The notes beneath the pieces are model-generated. The model did not search any database, was not told the origin of the DNA, and was given only the letters and a program-made list of their open reading frames with translations. Shown one piece after another: positions 52,606 to 61,921 of a DNA stretch of 64,000 nucleotides (its first letter is position 1; every line of letters begins with the position of its first letter). The translations under genes were made by a program, and so were the position numbers. The stretch comes from Chryseobacterium sp. Bi04. GTDB lineage: Bacteria; Bacteroidota; Bacteroidia; Flavobacteriales; Weeksellaceae. The DNA is taken from positions 124,001 through 188,000 of the forward strand of contig NZ_CAKKLP010000005.1 in the NCBI RefSeq assembly GCF_918698085.1, in the 5' to 3' direction.

Positions 52606-54849
52606 ATGAAAAAAAATGTCTCAAATTCTGAGAGGATTTCTGAGAACCATATAGCAGGTATTAACCGTGTGGTTAAGCTTGATGTTGTGGTTAATGGAAA
52701 ACCTATCAGGCACTTTAAACACTTCCGTTTACAGCAAAGTGCCAGAAAACACCACTGCTTTGAGCTTACTTTAGCACATGACTCTCTTGATGAAGTACAG
52801 AGCCATAATTTAGAACATGTACAACAATTTCTGGGAAAACGTCTGACAGTTACTTTTAAATATAAAGATGCTGAAAACGAAAGCCCCGAAAGAACGTTTG
52901 TTGGTGTAGTTACAAAAGTGGCATTCAGTCAGGAAAAAATGAGCCTAGGCAATATTGTACTCAAAGGCTACAGTCCAACTATATTAATGGACTCTGCACC
53001 CCATACTCAAAGTTTCGGAGGTAATCAGACTGTAAACACCTCTATCATTGCTGACAACATTATTAAAGAGACATTGGGAACAACTCAATTTGATTTTAGG
53101 ATAGATGCCCAGAATAAAAGCTACATTAATTATAGTGCTCAATATTGTGAAACTCATTACAACTACCTGACAAGACTGGCAGAAGCCTACGGAGAACAGT
53201 TTTACTATGATGGTGAAGTACTACACTTTGGAAAGCTTCCCCCTCATGAAAAGCCTATCCAACTTATTTATGGTAGTAACGTTAACGATGTACAGGTAGA
53301 GTTAAAAGCAGTACATACAAAACCAGAATACTTTGGTTACAACAGCAGTAGTCATGCTAAAATGAATGGTTCTGATAATGCTATAAAGCATTTAGGAGAC
53401 TTATCTCAAAAAGCCTATGAGCTGAATAACAATATTTTTAAAACCCGTTCATTGACTCCCACCCCTATTAATGCCAATATGTTTTTGGATGTGGATGATT
53501 CCCAAAAAAGTGCAAGAGGAAGTAAGGCAGTAGAAGTTTTTACTGTATCTGGAAGTACAACAGTTCCTTTTTTATTCATAGGTTGTGTGGCAGATATAGA
53601 CATGAGAAAACAGGACAGTAACCAGACCTCTCACTTTACAACTTTGATGATTACAGAAGCTAATCACGAAGTTGATGCCAGAGGCTATTACACTGGAAGC
53701 TTTGAAGCTATAGCAGAGGGAACAGGTTTTATGCCTAGACCTGAATTTATAATGCCTAAAGCAGAACCACAGGTAGCAACAGTTATATCCAATGTTGACC
53801 CTTTAAACCAAGGAAGAATACAGGTGCAATTTGACTGGCAACTAAATGATACCACCCATTTCATAAGGATGATGAGTCCCGATGCTGGGGGAACAGATGC
53901 CATAAGCCAGAACAGGGGATTTGTGGCTGTTCCAGAAATCGGAGACCAAGTGATGATAGGTTTTGAATATCACAATCCAGATTTTCCTTTTGCTATGGGT
54001 GGCATGTTTCATGGAGGTGTAGGATTGGGAGGTGGTACGGATAACCGTGTAAAATCCTTACAGACAAGAAGTGGACATAGACTAGTGTTTACTGAGGATG
54101 AAAGCATTTTACTGACAGACAAAAGTGGCAATGAATTGAGATTTGATACAGAGGGAAGTAACATTAATATTACTGCACCTGAAACCATTACAATAAAATC
54201 AAAGAACCTGAAATTTGATATTGAAGAGAATATTGAAACAAAGGCAGGAAAGAATATGGATACCAATGTTGGGCAGAACATCAAGATTATTGCAAGACAA
54301 GAAATCAGCCAAGACAGTGGGAAGAAAACTATTATTTCTGCTGGAACCAATACTGAAATATCAGCAAAAGCACATCTAGACCTTTATGGAAAAGAAAAAT
54401 TCATAGGTTACACGGATGGACAGACTGAGTTTGGAGCAAAAGAGAGAATGCATGTGTATGGTGCTAACTCATTATTGACGGCTAAAGACAAGATTGAGTA
54501 CAAAGCTCCACAAATGAATAAACTTCCTCAAAATGGTGAGTTTGATTACACGAAAGAAAAGCAAATTGTAACAATGTACTGGGCTCATGGAGAAGATAAT
54601 ACACCATTAATGGATGAATCCAGATTTTTTGTTGATATGAATTTGATGGTACAAACAAGAAATTATGAAGAGGGAGAAAGTATTGATGTTACTATAAAAT
54701 CAGATGATGGTGAACCAATTGCAGTAGGCTTAACTGAATTAAATTTATCAGGAGCAGTAGACAAAGATGGAATAGCAGTTTTTAGAGAGCCTTTGAAAGG
54801 ATATACATTGGATTTAGAGCAAGAAGATGAAGAAGTAGAAAATTTATAA
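52606..54849 (+). CDS. vgrG: Type VI secretion spike protein VgrG (Bacteroidetes T6SSiii type) with C-terminal extension
   Basis: 747 residues. The gp27-like domain (to about 380) includes FVGVVTKVAFSQEKMSLGNI and YCETHYNYLTRLAEAYGEQF. The gp5/OB part (about 385-480) has VATVISNVDPLNQGRIQVQF, RMMSPDAGG, GFVAVPEIGDQVMIGFEY and GMFHGG. Beta-helix repeats of the type 'ITIKSKNLKFDIEENIETKA' follow to about 640. After that a distinct strand-rich domain of about 105 residues (from KEKQIVTMYWAHGEDNTPLM) forms the C-terminus, possibly a cargo adaptor. No other T6SS core gene is in the window. Confidence 0.95.
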   Translation: MKKNVSNSERISENHIAGINRVVKLDVVVNGKPIRHFKHFRLQQSARKHHCFELTLAHDSLDEVQSHNLEHVQQFLGKRLTVTFKYKDAENESPERTFVGVVTKVAFSQEKMSLGNIVLKGYSPTILMDSAPHTQSFGGNQTVNTSIIADNIIKETLGTTQFDFRIDAQNKSYINYSAQYCETHYNYLTRLAEAYGEQFYYDGEVLHFGKLPPHEKPIQLIYGSNVNDVQVELKAVHTKPEYFGYNSSSHAKMNGSDNAIKHLGDLSQKAYELNNNIFKTRSLTPTPINANMFLDVDDSQKSARGSKAVEVFTVSGSTTVPFLFIGCVADIDMRKQDSNQTSHFTTLMITEANHEVDARGYYTGSFEAIAEGTGFMPRPEFIMPKAEPQVATVISNVDPLNQGRIQVQFDWQLNDTTHFIRMMSPDAGGTDAISQNRGFVAVPEIGDQVMIGFEYHNPDFPFAMGGMFHGGVGLGGGTDNRVKSLQTRSGHRLVFTEDESILLTDKSGNELRFDTEGSNINITAPETITIKSKNLKFDIEENIETKAGKNMDTNVGQNIKIIARQEISQDSGKKTIISAGTNTEISAKAHLDLYGKEKFIGYTDGQTEFGAKERMHVYGANSLLTAKDKIEYKAPQMNKLPQNGEFDYTKEKQIVTMYWAHGEDNTPLMDESRFFVDMNLMVQTRNYEEGESIDVTIKSDDGEPIAVGLTELNLSGAVDKDGIAVFREPLKGYTLDLEQEDEEVENL

Positions 54850-54864
54850 AAAAAATCAAAAAAA

Positions 54865-55449
54865 ATGAATATTAACAATTTTACACCTATTTTACTGGAG
54901 CAACGAAGAGGGATTGTTGCAACAAGTGGAAGAGCATCCACAACAATACGAGTAAAAAGACCCAGTTGGTCAGATGTTTATAATGGCTATCCTAAAGTTG
55001 GTAATGATGATGAGCCTGCAACCTCAATTTTTCCTAAAATATTGGGTGATGATTATGATAAGAAAACTTTTGGAAATGCTTGTGCAACTAGAGTATCTCT
55101 TGGACTATTAAAAGGAAAAATGATTGTAAGAAAAGATTTTCAGATACAGAAAGGAGATTTTAAAGGCAAAGGATTTATAGCCAGTGCTGGAAGTTTGAAA
55201 AAATGGTTAGAAAAAGAAAGTGTGTGGGGTTCTGCTGATATAACAGTAGCTGGTCCATCAGATATTAAGACTGTTGCTGATAAAATTAACGAGGGTAGAA
55301 TAAAAAATGGAGTTTATATCATTTTAGGTGGATTTGGAGACGGAATTACAGGACATGCTACCTTATGGATTGGGAATAATAGAGATGTAATTGGAGGGCA
55401 TAACTATGTTAGCTATGGTGGAACAGTTTATTTTTGGGAATTAAAATAA
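54865..55449 (+). CDS. T6SS peptidoglycan amidase effector, Tae4 type
   Basis: 194 residues. RPSWSDVYNGYPKV near the N-terminus, the catalytic Cys73 in NACATRVSLGLL and His164 in ITGHATLWIGNN match the Tae4 (T6SS_amidase4) signature of papain-like peptidoglycan amidases that cut the stem peptide of rival cells. There is no signal peptide, as expected for T6SS cargo. It starts 15 bp after vgrG, so VgrG carries it most likely. Confidence 0.92.
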   Translation: MNINNFTPILLEQRRGIVATSGRASTTIRVKRPSWSDVYNGYPKVGNDDEPATSIFPKILGDDYDKKTFGNACATRVSLGLLKGKMIVRKDFQIQKGDFKGKGFIASAGSLKKWLEKESVWGSADITVAGPSDIKTVADKINEGRIKNGVYIILGGFGDGITGHATLWIGNNRDVIGGHNYVSYGGTVYFWELK

Positions 55450-55458
55450 GTTTTAATT

Positions 55459-55890
55459 ATGAAATGGATAGTAATTTTTACCGTGTTTTTTATTTCATTA
55501 AATGCACAAAAAACGAGATTTGATTCTGTTGTAATTAAATTAAAAAAAGATAGTATTTCTTATAACCAATATATTGAGTTTGGGAAAATTTATTGTTTAA
55601 ATAGCAAATCATATACTTTAGAAGATGAATATGGTTCAAAATATAATTTATTATTTCCACTACCCAGACTAATAAGTATTAAAGCAATAAAACAGCAATT
55701 TGCCAATTATAATAAAAATCACAAAAGGAAAAAATGTAATTGCATATATCAGTCAAATAGTGATTTGAAAAAGATGTACATTAATTTAGTAGAAAATAAG
55801 AAAAATTACAATAGAGAACCTGAATATGATATTGAAAATTATATGAAAGATTATCTTGAGAACTATTATATAAGGATTCAAACAGAGTAA
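55459..55890 (+). CDS. Probable periplasmic immunity protein for the Tae4-type effector
   Basis: 143 residues. The start MKWIVIFTVFFISLNAQKTR is a signal peptide, placing the protein in the periplasm where a cell-wall amidase acts. It starts 9 bp after the effector gene. Sequence is Lys/Tyr/Asn-rich with a CNCIY motif. There is no recognisable similarity to characterised Tai4, but position and export fit an immunity role. The very A/T-rich codons suggest recent acquisition. Confidence 0.72.
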   Translation: MKWIVIFTVFFISLNAQKTRFDSVVIKLKKDSISYNQYIEFGKIYCLNSKSYTLEDEYGSKYNLLFPLPRLISIKAIKQQFANYNKNHKRKKCNCIYQSNSDLKKMYINLVENKKNYNREPEYDIENYMKDYLENYYIRIQTE

Positions 55891-55947
55891 AAGTATAAAA
55901 ATTGAAGACATTAGATACATTATTAAAAACCGTGATAAATTCAAATT

Positions 55948-56277
55948 ATGCCCCAACACATCACAGATACCACCCAGCTAAAATGTGACAAAGGAACAGC
56001 TATGACACCTATCACAGTAACCAGTCAATCTTTTATGAGTATTGATGGAAAATTACAGGCTACAGAGGAAGATAAGCAACCTAACACCAACATTAAACCT
56101 TTTGGCACGTGTAGTGTTTTAAGGTCTTCCTGTGCCCCGTCTCCTGTAAAATGGCAAGATACCTCTGTTTTTGAAATTGAGGGTAAAAAAGAACTTTTAG
56201 ATAACTCTACCTGCCAGTGTTCTATTGGTGGTAAAATATCAGTTGTAAAGTCAGCCCAAAGCTTTGTTGAGGAGTAA
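55948..56277 (+). CDS. DUF4280 PAAR-like spike-tip protein
   Basis: 109 residues, cysteine-rich: TTQLKCDKGTAMTPITVT, then GTCSVLRSSCAPSPVKWQ and LLDNSTCQCSIGGKISVV. This is the DUF4280 family, PAAR-like tips that cap VgrG in Bacteroidetes and related systems. It completes the vgrG-effector-immunity-tip module; spacing is 57 bp. Confidence 0.9.
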   Translation: MPQHITDTTQLKCDKGTAMTPITVTSQSFMSIDGKLQATEEDKQPNTNIKPFGTCSVLRSSCAPSPVKWQDTSVFEIEGKKELLDNSTCQCSIGGKISVVKSAQSFVEE

Positions 56278-56435
56278 AATACAAGCTGATTCTTAGTGAT
56301 AAAACCCAATCTGCCTTTCGTTTCAAGCAACTAAATGATAACCATTTTGTTAATATGTAAAATAATGGCTCTATGTTATTACGAAACATTTCAAGATAAA
56401 AAATTCCTTCAACAATTTGGAGGGAATTACTTTTT

Positions 56436-56555
56436 CTAAAAAGCCGTATAAGGTCTATGCTTGTCTTTTAATTTATAAAGAATTTCTTCAGTAACAGTGG
56501 TTATGTATTTTTCATTAGCCTGAATCCAAGAGGTTTTAGATTTAATACAATTTGC
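56436..56555 (-). pseudogene. C-terminal gene remnant (about 39 codons)
   Basis: Minus-strand open stretch reading ANCIKSKTSWIQANEKYITT and ending KDKHRPYTAF, closed on its 5' side by a stop and without a start codon. The protein-like composition suggests a decayed gene, possibly another accessory gene of the T6SS module. The 470-bp gap (56278-56746) holds nothing else I can support. Confidence 0.35.
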
Positions 56556-56746
56556 TTAGTCTTCAAGTTTATAACCTGGTCCTTAATCACCTATAAAGTA
56601 CAGGGAACAAAACCCTTGCATCATGCTTAAAATAATAGAATAGCTGTTATTTTTCGTGCATTTCTATCAAGGATGAAGAAAAAACCTTTTATTTTTGTTT
56701 ATTACATATTTGGTAATAAATTTGTGGGAAAATTAAACAAAAGTTT

Positions 56747-59700
56747 GTGCAAAAATATTCTTCCGCTGTTCTTCTCTTTATTTTTTCTATTATTTACACC
56801 CAGCACTATACTATTCAGTTATATAATACAGACAACGGCCTTCCGCAAAACAGCGTAAAAGATATTATAAAAGACAAATACGGTTTTATTTGGCTGACCA
56901 CTGAAAACGGAATTGTAAGGTATGATGGAATGAAATTTTTGGTTTATAAAAATCTTCCATTAAACAGTCAGCGGTTTATGTATTTCTATGGCCATCCCGA
57001 GAAAGACAGCATTTATACTACAGCAGACTATGGAAGAACCGTCCTTATACACCAAAAATCTCCTGTGGTAACAAACTCATTAAAAAAAAAATCAAATTTT
57101 ATATTTAAAGACCATACCAATTACTTTTTGTACGGGTCCAATTATAGCTATACTACGTCACCAGGCATGAGCCTTTATTTTCAGCTTAATGAAGGCACTT
57201 ATTTTATAAAAGAAAATTCCCTGAAATATGTTGATACCGTTTCCCAAAAAGAAGAGCATCTAAATATCAAAACATTCTATAAGAACACTGCCAAAATTTT
57301 CTTACTCAATACATCAGTATTCTTTATTGATCATCGCTCAAAAAATATTCAGAAAATTGAAAAGGGAAAAGTTGTTGATTATTATAATGAACCTTTACTG
57401 ACAGATAGTAATACTAAAATTTACTGGAGCCGGATTAATAACCAGGTGTTTATAGTCAATAAGAATAACATATACAGGTGTCTTTATGAAAAAAATAAAT
57501 TCAATATATCAAAAATTGCACAGCTCGACCATATTGCAGAGAATATAATTAGCATATACTACGACAAATCTTACAAAAAACTTTATCTCGGAAGCAGCAC
57601 CAATGGACTGCAGATCATCAGCTTTTCAGATTTCAGTACCCTTCAGAGGCATTCATCGAAGCCGGAATCTGTCTTTTATGCCACTCTCCCCTACACTGAG
57701 TCTTCAGTAATCACAACCTTCGGTGAGAGCTATAGCCAAAGCGGGCTCGTAGAGGATAAAAGTTTTAAAAACATCACGCCGTTCTTCATGGCTTATGATG
57801 AGAAGGAAAATCTTATTGTACGAAAGGCAAATGACTTGGTGATATACCAGAAGAAAGCATCTTACACAGAAACTATTTCAAAGAAAAATTTCATTTTAAT
57901 AGACTTTTTTTTTGATGCCAACAGGTATTATGCCTTGGAAGTCCATCAAAAAAAAGATGGAACTACTGAATACAGCGGAAATCTTCTGATATATAAAGAC
58001 TTGTCTTTCAAATCTGTAAAAAAGAGGTTTTTTTTTAATAATGAACCCTCTAAATTCCTGAAGTTTGATGAGGATCACATCTTGGTAGGAACTATAAAGG
58101 GATTATACAAAGTATCGCTGAAAACAAACAGAATGCTTAATTTAAATCCCGGTAATGAATTATCCATCCGTAGTATTATCAAATCAAAAGATGGTAATTT
58201 CTGGATAACCACCTTAGGAAAAGGACTTTATCTACTGAAAAACAATCGTCTGATCAAAATGCCCTATGATGCCAATAACAATATTTCTTCATCTCATACC
58301 ATTTTGGAAGATTCATACGGATTTTTCTGGATTCCTACCAACAACGGGCTTTACAGGGTTCGGGAAAGCCAGCTGCTTCAATATGTCCAGAACAGACAAT
58401 TCAGGGTTAACTATTATCGGTTTTCAAAAGATTCAGGTTTCAAAACCAATGAATTCAATGGTGGCAGTAATATCTGTGGCAACAGGCTAAAAAACGGGGA
58501 ATTTGTACTTCCTTCCTTAGATGGTCTGGTTTTCTTTGATCCGGCGAAAGTAAGAAGTTACTATCCTGAGAATATTTACATAGAAAGAGCTATGATTGAT
58601 AATAAAGAAAAGTACTTCAACAAAGTGCTGCATCTAAAACCGGAATCCAATCGTATTGATATTTTCATTGATATACCCTATTATTCAAACCCCGACAACC
58701 TGGTTATAGAAGCTAAGCTAAGCAGCATGTCTAATGACAGCTGGGAACCTATAGGAAAGGACGGAAAATTTTCATTTTCAAATCTTACCTACGGAAACCA
58801 TACTTTTGTAGTGAGAATACTTGTTTCCGATGATGGAAAATACATTTATAAAAAAATAAAAATCATCATTCCACCCTATTTTTACCAGACGCTTTGGTTT
58901 AAACTATTTATTTTCTCCATCATACTGTTCTTATTATACATGGTGGTAAGATGGAGATTGCGTTTTCTGAAAAAGAAAAATCATGAACTGGAAGAAATTG
59001 TCAATTCCCGTACAAAAAGCCTTTCTGATACTGTTGAAAAGCTTAAGATTACAAAAATAAAGCTTCATAAAGAAATTGAGCAGCAAAAAAAGCTGATCGG
59101 AACTATTACCCACGACATTACAACACCGGTAAAATTTATTGCGCTCACAGCAAAAGAAGCCCTGAATCAGAATGAATTTAACGGGCAGCAAAGTGAAAAA
59201 ATTCTGAATTCTATTTACAAGTCCTCAGATCAATTATACAATTTTACCATTACCTTAAAAGAATATGCAGATATTTACACCCATCACCGATCCAACAAAA
59301 CAGAACTCTATTCTCTGTATAAGCTGATAGATGAAAAAAAAGTGCTTTTCAATGCTATAGCAGAAAACAGTAACACTGTAATTATTAATAATGTAGACAA
59401 GGCACTGTCTGTATGGATCAGCAAAAACATATTATCTGCAATTTTTCACAATCTCCTGGACAATTCTGTAAAATTTACAAAAAATGGCTCCATCACAATA
59501 GACAGCAGTGTGGAAGGCGATACGGTGATTCTATTGATAACAGATACCGGTATTGGAATGGATGAAAAGAAAATAGAATATTATACAAAACTTCAGGATA
59601 ATATTGAAAATGAAAAATTACTGCTTCAAAAATACGGAATGGGACTTCACCTTGTCCTGCAGCTACTTCAAATGATCGAAGGAAAAATTGCCTTCAAAAA

Positions 59701-59758
59701 AAATAAATTAAAAGGAACTTCATTTAAACTGATTTTAACAAATAAAAAAGATGACTAA
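56747..59758 (+). CDS. Propeller-type sensor histidine kinase
   Basis: 1003 residues from a GTG start; MQKYSSAVLLFIFSIIYTQ is a signal peptide. Periplasmic two-component propeller repeats are seen at the start (NTDNGLPQNSVKDIIKDKYG, FIWLTTENGIVRYDG) and again around 480-545 (DGNFWITTLGKGLYLLK, YGFFWIPTNNGLYRV). A Y_Y_Y-like domain (about 630-705) and one membrane helix at about 715-735 follow. The kinase has the phospho-acceptor His789 in ITHDITTPVKFIALTA and the ATPase boxes FHNLLDNSVKFTKNGS and ITDTGIGMD. Its partner is encoded directly downstream with an overlapping start. Confidence 0.93.
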   Translation: MQKYSSAVLLFIFSIIYTQHYTIQLYNTDNGLPQNSVKDIIKDKYGFIWLTTENGIVRYDGMKFLVYKNLPLNSQRFMYFYGHPEKDSIYTTADYGRTVLIHQKSPVVTNSLKKKSNFIFKDHTNYFLYGSNYSYTTSPGMSLYFQLNEGTYFIKENSLKYVDTVSQKEEHLNIKTFYKNTAKIFLLNTSVFFIDHRSKNIQKIEKGKVVDYYNEPLLTDSNTKIYWSRINNQVFIVNKNNIYRCLYEKNKFNISKIAQLDHIAENIISIYYDKSYKKLYLGSSTNGLQIISFSDFSTLQRHSSKPESVFYATLPYTESSVITTFGESYSQSGLVEDKSFKNITPFFMAYDEKENLIVRKANDLVIYQKKASYTETISKKNFILIDFFFDANRYYALEVHQKKDGTTEYSGNLLIYKDLSFKSVKKRFFFNNEPSKFLKFDEDHILVGTIKGLYKVSLKTNRMLNLNPGNELSIRSIIKSKDGNFWITTLGKGLYLLKNNRLIKMPYDANNNISSSHTILEDSYGFFWIPTNNGLYRVRESQLLQYVQNRQFRVNYYRFSKDSGFKTNEFNGGSNICGNRLKNGEFVLPSLDGLVFFDPAKVRSYYPENIYIERAMIDNKEKYFNKVLHLKPESNRIDIFIDIPYYSNPDNLVIEAKLSSMSNDSWEPIGKDGKFSFSNLTYGNHTFVVRILVSDDGKYIYKKIKIIIPPYFYQTLWFKLFIFSIILFLLYMVVRWRLRFLKKKNHELEEIVNSRTKSLSDTVEKLKITKIKLHKEIEQQKKLIGTITHDITTPVKFIALTAKEALNQNEFNGQQSEKILNSIYKSSDQLYNFTITLKEYADIYTHHRSNKTELYSLYKLIDEKKVLFNAIAENSNTVIINNVDKALSVWISKNILSAIFHNLLDNSVKFTKNGSITIDSSVEGDTVILLITDTGIGMDEKKIEYYTKLQDNIENEKLLLQKYGMGLHLVLQLLQMIEGKIAFKKNKLKGTSFKLILTNKKDD

Positions 59759-60365
59759 GAATATTCTTATTGCTGATGATCACGACATTGTTTTGGTAGG
59801 AACAAGCATGATTTTAGAGTCAAGAATCCAGGGTGTTGTGATAGACCAGGCTGAAGATTATCCGGAAGCTCTGGAAAAGATTTCCGGGAAGAAATATGAT
59901 CTTGTTATTTTGGATATCAATATGCCGGAAAGCAAAAACAAAAAAATGATCTCCGAAATTAAAACACTGGATCCCGCCATAAAAATCCTGATATTTTCTG
60001 CCTATGAAGAAGAGGTAGCCGTACAGTATATAAAAGCGGGCGCCAACGGATACATCAGTAAATTAAGCAAATCTGAGGAAATCTCAGATGCCGTAAATAA
60101 AATTTTTTCTGAGGGATTTTATTACCCCCCATCTATTGTACAGCAATTGCTTCAGCAGTCTCCACTGGATTCTATAAAAAAATTATCCGTAAGAGAATAC
60201 GAAATTTTTATTTTAATGGTTCAGGGTAACGGCAATTTAGAGATCTCAAATAAGATGAGTATCCAGATGCCTACTATCAGTACCTATAAAAAAAGAATTC
60301 ATAACAAACTTAAAACGAAAAATTTAGCAGACCTCATTAGATTATATCAAACCTATATAGCCTGA
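59751..60365 (+). CDS. NarL/LuxR-type response regulator
   Basis: 204 residues. Receiver domain with ILIADDHDIV, phospho-acceptor Asp55 in YDLVILDINMPE, the conserved Thr/Ser-type strand ILIFSAY and Lys in GYISKLSKSE. The C-terminal HTH from about 145 (KLSVREYEIFILMVQGNGNL, EISNKMSIQMPTISTYKKRI) is LuxR-like. It overlaps the kinase gene by 8 bp. It probably controls the VGIN-type genes downstream through the half-site array at 60383. Confidence 0.94.
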   Translation: MTKNILIADDHDIVLVGTSMILESRIQGVVIDQAEDYPEALEKISGKKYDLVILDINMPESKNKKMISEIKTLDPAIKILIFSAYEEEVAVQYIKAGANGYISKLSKSEEISDAVNKIFSEGFYYPPSIVQQLLQQSPLDSIKKLSVREYEIFILMVQGNGNLEISNKMSIQMPTISTYKKRIHNKLKTKNLADLIRLYQTYIA

Positions 60366-60382
60366 TTTCTCATAATACACAC

Positions 60383-60460
60383 GTAGAAAATTTTCTACAA
60401 TATCCTTTATTTTATTCTACAAAACACATTGTTTTTTGTAGAAGTATTTCTATATTTTTG
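60383..60460 (+). promoter_or_regulatory. Promoter with an array of GTAG/CTAC half-sites
   Basis: The palindrome GTAGAAAATTTTCTAC (60383-60398) is followed by the inverted pair TTCTACAAAA (60415-60424) / TTTTGTAGAA (60434-60443), and a -7 element TATTTTTG (60453-60460). CTAC at 60395 and 60417 and GTAG at 60438 are 21-22 bp apart, two helical turns. A candidate operator for the response regulator just upstream. Confidence 0.6.
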
Positions 60461-60615
60461 CGTTATGAATGTATTTTATTTAAAAATAATACAATAAAAT
60501 TCACAATATAATAATAAACACTTAACTTGAAATTAATAAATCAGGGCAATATTATTCATATATTATGCTATACATAGTTTATATTCAGGGAGTTAAAATT
60601 AAAAAACTAAAATAA

Positions 60616-61746
60616 ATGCTAAGAAAATTTACAAAATTAGGGCTACTATTAGGGCTACTCGCTTCTTCTCTTGTCTTCTCACAAGCAGGAAATGTAGGGA
60701 TAAATACTCCCAATCCCGGATCCACAATAGATATTAATGGATCCGTAGCGGCGAATTACACTGCAATAAATACAGCATCATACAATTTGAATTCAGCTGA
60801 TTTTCATGTCTCTTACAATGGCACTGCTAACGCTGTATTCAATCTTCCGGCAGCCATCAATGGCGTTGGAAATTTTAAGGGGCGAATGTATACTATTAAG
60901 AATAATACAAATTTTACCGTTACACTCAATTCCGCAGCACCGGAAACAATTAATGGAAATACCAGTATTGTAGTCCCTGCCAACCAAAGCATCCAGCTGA
61001 TCAATACAGGACTTACCGGGGCCAATTCTACCTGGGAAATTGTATCAGCGAGTGCTTCGGCAGGTAATTATACCGCCAGTAACGGTCTATCCATGTCGGG
61101 CACTGATGTTAAATTAGGAGGCACCCTATCTCAGCCAACAAATATTGCTACTGCAGGAAACAACCTGAGTATCAACGGAACCGGAAAGATTTTGGTAGGA
61201 ACCAATACAGTTCCTGCAGGATCAGCCAATTCTAAAATCGTCATCGACAACGGTACTAATAACGGTGCATTACAGATTAAAGACGGTACTCAGCAGCTGG
61301 GTTATGTACTGACCAGTGACGCCAACGGTTTAGCTACCTGGTCATCAACAGTCACCACAGCATTTGCCAACAACTGGACAAAGTATACAGGGACATTAAC
61401 TAATCCTTTTACTGGAAATGCAGGTGGAGATAACCTGCCGACAGGAATATCAGTGAACATTCCAGCCAAAGGCTGGTATTTTTTCCGTTCCGGAATTACG
61501 ATCACCTCTACTTGTAATGATTACTGGTTTTATATTGGTGGTATAGGAGAAGTATGGAAAGCTTATTGTGGAACTGCCAGCCCTGATCCTATTAATTTTG
61601 TACCAAGAGACCAGACCAGAGTATTGTATTTTGCAGCTCCCGGAATTTATCCTGTTGTTGCTCATAAAACCAATTTCGTAGTTCCGACTGGGTTTAATGG
61701 TGGTAATCCAGCTTTCTACCTTGATTTTGTGAAATTCCAAAATTAA
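60616..61746 (+). CDS. Secreted VGIN-motif protein, fibre-like
   Basis: 376 residues. Signal peptide MLRKFTKLGLLLGLLASSLV with cleavage near FSQA. GNVGINTPNPGSTIDINGSV follows, then a strand-rich, Asn/Thr/Gly-rich body with GRMYTIKNNTNFTVTLNSAA. A second fibre-like section is LQIKDGTQQLGYVLTSDANG (the 'G.vLtsda.G.atWs' pattern seen in S74-type and tail-fibre-like proteins). The C-terminal domain is compact and strand-rich (GWYFFRSGITITSTC). Predicted surface or extracellular fibre-like protein; likely target of the upstream two-component system. Confidence 0.82.
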   Translation: MLRKFTKLGLLLGLLASSLVFSQAGNVGINTPNPGSTIDINGSVAANYTAINTASYNLNSADFHVSYNGTANAVFNLPAAINGVGNFKGRMYTIKNNTNFTVTLNSAAPETINGNTSIVVPANQSIQLINTGLTGANSTWEIVSASASAGNYTASNGLSMSGTDVKLGGTLSQPTNIATAGNNLSINGTGKILVGTNTVPAGSANSKIVIDNGTNNGALQIKDGTQQLGYVLTSDANGLATWSSTVTTAFANNWTKYTGTLTNPFTGNAGGDNLPTGISVNIPAKGWYFFRSGITITSTCNDYWFYIGGIGEVWKAYCGTASPDPINFVPRDQTRVLYFAAPGIYPVVAHKTNFVVPTGFNGGNPAFYLDFVKFQN

Positions 61747-61921
61747 GAAAAAACATACAAGATGATTCTAAACACATAAATCTGAAAAACCGAACTGCTT
61801 CAAGTCCCTCATCCCTATGGCAGTTCATTAAACATGCTTTCTCTGTAGCGGATACAGATGCCGGCTATTAACAACAAGTGAAATTTCTTTACCCGCTAAT
61901 TATTCATTAATCTTATTAAAT

